From positions 120,579,767 to 120,643,766 of the forward strand of contig CM035164.1 of the NCBI GenBank assembly GCA_020205615.1: 64,000 nucleotides of DNA, given 5' to 3'. The stretch is from Panax quinquefolius (Eukaryota > Streptophyta > Magnoliopsida > Apiales > Araliaceae). Under the pieces are notes generated by a model. It saw only the letters and a program-made list of their open reading frames with translations, did no database searches and had not been told where the DNA came from. Both the position numbers and the translations under genes were made by a program. Below are positions 58,329 to 64,000 of this stretch, in pieces (position 1 is the stretch's first letter; each line of letters opens with the position of its first letter).

Positions 58329-59776
58329 GTTACGTAGATAGGTATTAGTGGTAATCTGTGTAATAAGTGGGGCCCTCCTATAATTCCTACCGATCCCTGT
58401 ATTGATAAGCATTTTCACAATTGTAATTCGGCATAAATTTATATTCTAAATGCACTGAAACATTTACGCATGAATTACTTGATTCATGTATAACGTCATG
58501 GACTTCATGTTTGAACTAATTTTCAGTTGTCTGAAGCACAAATTACAAATAACAATAAAAGTTGAATTTACATGGAACTCTGCAGGGGTAACACGAGTTT
58601 GTAAAATTTCTGGTTCTTCCAGTATACACACACCTGTTGCTAATGAATCTTGCCTTTACAAACAATAACTCTTCTTATAGATCTACGAAACAAACCTGGA
58701 AGGCATGCGAAGGAAAAATAGAGCAGAGCTATCAATATGAAGCTTTTAGTCTAGCATCATACAAAATGATTGAAAACATTTCTTAAATGTACACAACTTC
58801 TAAATCTTAATGTCGAAAAAAAATGAAAGGGAAGTAGAGGGCGCACAAATTTTTATAACTTTAAACTGCAAAACACTCTTCTAAACAAAATAAATAGACC
58901 AACAAACGATGCCAAAGTACTTGCAAATAAGTTACATTCTTAACTAAGTAGCATACAAGAAGAAAGACTAAAAACTAGATAAGTTGGGCATTATTCAGGC
59001 TCTGCAATTTCCAGAACACAAAAATGATTGTGAAAAAGTTTAGCATAGAGAACTGGGAAGATGAAAGCTTGGAAAATTCTTAAATGCAAAGCATGAGGAC
59101 ACCTGAAAGAGGAGGGGGAGACAATGATGGTAAAAGTGGTACATGGAGCACGATTACATCACAATTATCGATCATCACTATTAACAAGTTTGAAAAGAGA
59201 GAGCACCAATTTATGCATATGGATTTTAAACTATCTACTTTCTCTATACAATTACGTAAAATCATCATTCCAAGTACTCCAGAATGAATTAAAAAATGCA
59301 ATATCTCCAGCCTGCATTAAAGGAGAACAATAACTGTTCCAGTTTCTGCAGAGTACAAAATTACATTCCTTTCCCTATATATAATGGGGGAATGTATTTA
59401 CTACATCTAGTTACTAACCTGCTAATCTTTGTATCACAAGATAAACCACTTCCCAAGAGATCTTTGAATTATTTTAATTAGACAGAAACTCGGAAAGCAT
59501 GCCAAGCACTTCAAAATATAATTTATAAAGTTTCAACTGATTCCAACTCCTCTGTGGCATATATATTGAAAATTCATGTTACGCATTTAGCTAAAATGAA
59601 CAACTTAAAACATTTTTACACTCCCCCCTCCCCTTCCCTTCTCTAGACACTTTTAAAACCTTGTACAACTGGTGTCAGCGACTAAAGTTAGGTGTTACAA
59701 GTAGTTTAAGAAGCTAAGAGAAAGAGCTTAATATATTTTGAGTCTTTGACAAAGCATTAAAATTTGAATTCTAACC
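58329..59776. other. Intergenic DNA and 3' flank of the S9 gene
   Basis: Short frames on both strands are not conserved-looking. The last ~100-200 bp before 59777 are probably 3' UTR of the S9 gene. Confidence 0.45.
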
Positions 59777-61592
59777 TCAACGCTTAGAGAATTGTGGAGC
59801 TTTTCGAGCTTTCTTGAGACCAACTTTCTTCCTCTCAACTACTCTTGCGTCCCTGGTAAGAAGACCCTCCTTCCTCAGAGGTGTTCTATGGTCCTCACTC
59901 ACCTTTAGTAAAGCACGTGCAATACCAAGGGAGATTGCTTGAGCCTGCCCAGAAAGACCGCCACCGTGTGCCTTGACAAATACATCATAAGTACTTTCAT
60001 ATCCCAAGGTCACCAAAGGAACTTTAACATATTGAAGCCACAGAGGATTTCCTTGAAGATATTCCTGCACGGCATTAACAGCATAATGGTAGGATGAATA
60101 ATTATGTAAATTAATTGAAATAGCTTGGAAAGTAAACAGTTTTGGTACACTGTTTTAAGAAAATGATCCTGCAATATACAAGTCCAGAGTATCATATCAT
60201 ATCACGTGCTCACGAAGCTGAATGCCATAAGCTTAGAAGATCCACACAAGGTTCGTAACTATAATAATGAACAATACAAAAATATTTTACAAACCATGGA
60301 GGAAAACATCATGTGTAAATAACTCTCGGTATATATATGAACAAATTGTTTAAGCAAATCAAATGATGTGTTCTTCCTTAAGCACATGCAATTGCTGCCA
60401 GATGTTTTATAGAAAGAGTAATGTTGCATACACCTAATTTAGGCACCCGCAGACATTGCTTGTTACCAACTTGAAGGGTTTTATTAATGGAACTATGGAA
60501 CCTAACTTTTCTATTCATTTCAGCAAAACTTTTGACATATTAGCTGGTGCACAAAGATGCAAAGATTAGATGTAAGTTGTATTTTCTGATAAAACTCAAC
60601 TTTCTTAGAAAAGTGAGTTCTCATTGAACCATTCTAACTGACAGGTAAAATACAAACCAGTACCCAGTTAACCTTTACTCTCAAAATTTTCATCTTGATG
60701 CAAGTTTTTTTTCTTCATTGAACCATTCTAACTGACAGGTAAATTACAAACCAGAACCCAGTCAATCACAACCTTTACTCAAATTTTTCATCTTGATGCA
60801 AGTTTTTAACCCAAGAAACTTTGCATTTTTTTCTTTTACCTTTATTTTCATTTGCTTATGGTACCGGTACGCAAGTTTTCTAAATATCACTAAATCTAAA
60901 TTTCAACCTTAGTACTCCGCACAAGTTATTCATTTCTTCTAACAACATTTGAATTTACTAAATTACAAAACAAATTCTAAACCAGAGAATATGCAAGTGT
61001 AGAATTTCAAAAACACAAGCTGGAGCTCACTGGTGAGCATCATTTTTAGTGATTCATTTCTGCCAATCCTAAATTCTTTATAATCAAACTGCTATACATA
61101 ACATACAATTTTTTTTATATTACATCAGTTCGAATACACACAAAAGCTTATCCATTGAAAAAATTCACTCAAGTATGTAATTTCAACCTTTATCTAACAA
61201 CATTCGAATTTAATCAATTCAAAACAAAACATACAACAGAATATGCAAGCGTAGAATCTCACCTTGGCGTCACGATAGTTGATGATGACTTTTCCATTAC
61301 CTTCCTTAAGAACCACACGAGCAATGGCAGATTTCCGACGACCGGTGCCAAAGATTGTCTGAGCAGCAAATCCACCAGGAAGCTTTACCTTTACAAACTT
61401 CTTAATATCATCTGTCTCCGATTCGTCCGCGACGGCATTTGCGGCGGCGACGAGAGGAGAGCTTTTCCTTGCGTGGGATAAGGATACAGGCTTAGCGAAG
61501 GAGAGAGATAATGAATTAGGCTTTTGAGAAATTTGAGAAGAGAAAGATAGAGACGAAAATGATGAAATAAGAGAAGACATTGAAATCGCCAT
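59777..61592 (-). CDS. RPS9: Plastid 30S ribosomal protein S9 (uS9c), nuclear gene, two exons
   Basis: It is a structural protein of the small ribosomal subunit of chloroplasts; bacterial uS9 reaches the P-site tRNA with its C-terminal tail. Exon 1 is 61263-61592 (110 codons, phase 0, donor GT), exon 2 is 59777-60064 (95 codons plus TGA, acceptor AG), total 205 residues. The N-terminal ~50 residues ([20 protein letters not shown]...) are Ser-rich without acids, a chloroplast transit peptide. The S9 domain follows: [59 protein letters not shown] and the C-terminal APQFSKR. All diagnostic motifs are intact. The Met at 61592 is first in frame and starts the transit peptide. The intron of ~1.2 kb has internal duplications. 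Confidence 0.96.
60624..60806. repeat. Direct tandem duplication (~90 bp) in the RPS9 intron
   Basis: cattgaaccattctaactga...catcttgatgcaagttttt is present at about 60624-60709 and 60716-60803 with small differences. A second weaker duplication involves about 60895-61010 and 61183-61258 (tctaacaacatt...atatgcaagtgtagaat), next to the exon 1 donor. Confidence 0.85.
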
Positions 61593-61745
61593 TTTTTTTC
61601 CTTTTTGCTGAGATCTTCTTCCTGTTTGGATTTTTGAAGAGTGGAAGAAGAAGAGCAGAAGCTTGAGAATTGGGAGTGGAGGATAATGTAACCTTAATTG
61701 ACGATACTGCCCTCTCGCTGATAGAGGACCGAGGTAACGGATTGT
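61593..61745 (-). promoter_or_regulatory. 5' leader and promoter region of RPS9
   Basis: Purine/pyrimidine-biased DNA directly upstream of the start codon, consistent with a 5' UTR. No TATA box is obvious. Confidence 0.35.
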
Positions 61746-61749
61746 TTGT

Positions 61750-61940
61750 TTTGATGAAATTTATTCAATTAAGATTTTTAAAGACTTTTTTTATGTGACA
61801 GACTTTTATAGAGTTTATAAATTTTAATGACTTTTAAAGACTTTAAAAGAAAAATTAAATAATTTTTATAGACTCCCTGAAATAAGTGACAGATTTTAAT
61901 AGACTTTTTACCAAGATTTTGATAGACTTTTGTATACTTC
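61750..61940. repeat. MITE-like repeat with tttaaagactttt/tttatagacttt motifs
   Basis: ttattcaattaagattttta at 61763 followed by repeated aaagactttt, atagactttt and gtgacagactttt. It resembles 43504-43800. No clean opposite end is seen. Confidence 0.55.
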
Positions 61941-64000
61941 TAATATATCTTGCGATTTATATTAATTGCTAATTAACCCATGGGTACAACCTCTCCCTCT
62001 TTTTTCATTAATTAGAGAAAATCTCATTATTTCATTAAATTATTGTGGAATGAGATTTTATATATGTTGAAAGCATTCATATTATTCTACCCATTTCATG
62101 ATAAATTTGGATACTCGAATACGAATAAAATTTTAGAAGTTACGGACGCAACACAAAAAATTAAGCTCACTTTTCATTGAACTACATATGCATACTTTTT
62201 TTAGTATGAGTACCAAACTCTGTTTTTCACAAAATAATATGACAATAAAAATTTATATGATCAAAAGTCGCAAGACTTCATAAATGTGAGTAAATTGACA
62301 CCAAGTTAAAGAAAATTTACTAAAGAGATTTTTAGTAGTCGGTAAGCCACATGCAAAATTGCCATATAGATTTTATTTTTCTTAAAATTATTAATAGTTG
62401 TTAGTGAACCAAAAGTGACAGTTAAAAAAATAATTATGCGACTTTTAATTTATTTATGATGTTAGAAATTAATTAATTAAAATGCTACATAATTAATTTT
62501 TTAATAGTTGATTGTTGTCGTCTTTTATTAATTTTTTTTTAATTTTGACGAGTTTTAAAATTTATCAAGATTCGTATATATCATATACTTTATCTATATA
62601 ATATAAAATATATATAATATAATATTAAAATTCAAAATTTTCATTTGATTTTTAAAGTCATAATCATTAGGTTTGTAATATTCATAACGCAATCAAAATT
62701 ACAAAATTAAGCGGGCGAGTAAAAATCGAGTTTAAAAATTTACAAACCATATACCCTTGATCACCCTTTATGCATAATTATTAATTAAACGAAAAGATAA
62801 AGAATAAAAAAATCATACCTGAAAGATCGAGCTTCCTCGTGCAAGTTCACCTCCAAATCCTTTTCGCGTTCAACTTGAATCCACCGGTTTGGTTCCTTCC
62901 TTTGATCAACGTTAGCCACCTATATGTTTGGCCTCTGAGGTGATCCACCAAGGAAAAATAAAGATTCAAGAAGAAGGGTATTGGCTCAACCCTAGTTTTC
63001 TATCTCTATGTAGAAAAGCGTCTTCTCCCAACTATTGGAATTACGATGTTGTAAAAAAATCAACAACTAACTCACACCCATAATAAGACTCTCTTATTTA
63101 GATATGGGCAACCCTCCTTAACAATTAAGGAATTGGTTTTATTTTAATTAATTAAAATCCTTTAATTAATTAAGCTCCCTTATCTTATTAGGGATAATTA
63201 ATTAAACTCCTTTAATTAATTTAACCTCCTAATCCTATTAGGAATAAATGAGAGTACTTATATTAAATTAATTCCTAAACTCTTTTAAAATTAAAATAAT
63301 AATAATTGTAATAATATTAATAAGACTCCTCTTATTAATTTATATTTAATATTTCTAAAATATTAAATAATAAATATTAAGCTATTTAATTTATTCTATC
63401 ACCATAGATTAAATTAAATATACTTAACATATTATTACGATTATGCCATTAACTTCTTAAATAATTATTCTTCCTTTTATGGTGTGACCTTTAGGTTCTC
63501 CATATTAAACCTTGTGAATAAATCAATTAGAATAATTCTAATCTTATTTCAATAAATAAATTAAACAATTAATTTATTTAAATAAATAATATTTATTCTA
63601 CAATAAAGATAAGCCTCCCTAGCGATCAACGACTTTCCGATAATATAGATTTCAACATTAATCATAAAAGAACCTTTGAGTAAATAGTTACCGTGATAAT
63701 TCAATCCTTCCACCATACAATGTCCCAATTAAATATAAGACATGGAATTACTGTCAAGTCTTATTTTATTTAATTATATGTATTTCGACTCTTAAATGCA
63801 CAACACCAAATAATGCAAATTAGAAACTCCTTTCTAATTTCATTCTCGCTAACCAAGACTACTTTGGGTTGTCATTTATCGAATCACATAGACATTTCTC
63901 TTCTTTTATTAAAGTGATAGATTCTTTATCGATCATATATTATCTCCATGTACAATTTGTTATACCCAAGCATACCCTTTGATATACCCTAAGGGTCTTA
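61941..64000. other. AT-rich terminal region, possible LTR-element debris
   Basis: No coding domain. 62820-63260 has a less AT-rich stretch, then repeated ctcctttaattaatt and ccttaattaattaag motifs (63160-63230). The layout recalls a retroelement LTR or leader, but no TG...CA pair or primer site was found. Confidence 0.35.

Noticed and set aside
42202..61592. Biosynthetic gene cluster around the dirigent gene
   Set aside because: The neighbours are a DUF616 protein, a plastid ribosomal protein and an exocyst subunit; no tailoring enzymes are present.

Overview
The window is nuclear DNA of a flowering plant, almost certainly a eudicot. It holds spliced plant genes with GT-AG introns (exocyst SEC3, a dirigent protein, a DUF616/TOD1-type protein and plastid ribosomal protein S9), a piece of chloroplast ycf2 inside an intron, and plant LTR retrotransposons, LINEs, SINEs and MITEs. 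I cannot name the species.

Layout: (1) About 1-12,560 is a retrotransposon block. It contains an internally deleted Ty3/gypsy element on the + strand whose 5' LTR is cut by the window edge, a probable solo LTR (about 4441-5852), a decayed Ty1/copia element on the - strand with its 5' LTR at 11477-11906 and no 3' LTR, and a gypsy integrase tail. (2) 12,964-42,201 is one very long gene on the - strand, exocyst subunit SEC3, with 25 coding exons. Its introns carry a tRNA-derived SINE with a 15-bp target duplication, a ycf2 NUPT, Stowaway- and Tourist-like MITEs, a LINE remnant, an LTR remnant, and two ~1-kb elements of one family in opposite orientation. (3) 42.2-48.6 kb is AT-rich and MITE-rich and holds an intact single-exon dirigent gene at 45,304-45,861 (-). 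(4) 48,640-52,958 (-) is a six-exon DUF616/TOD1-type gene. (5) 53.1-59.7 kb is repeat-rich: a TIR element carrying a glycine-rich ORF and a 22-bp tandem array, G-rich tracts, and two elements with clear TIRs and 8-bp target duplications. (6) 59,777-61,592 (-) is the two-exon gene for plastid ribosomal protein S9. The window ends in AT-rich DNA without recognisable genes.

All four host genes are on the - strand and serve unrelated housekeeping or secondary functions (exocytosis, lignan/lignin-type coupling, Golgi/lipid or wall biology, plastid translation), so there is no cluster logic. Two of them carry single-base anomalies. SEC3 exon 14 is one base short and hits an early stop, and the exon-4 donor of the DUF616 gene looks as if it lost one G. 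Either these are residual assembly indels or both gene copies are damaged. I found no convincing novel multi-gene system. The main points of interest are those two lesions, the nested insertions in SEC3 introns, and several small DNA transposons whose boundaries can be read directly.
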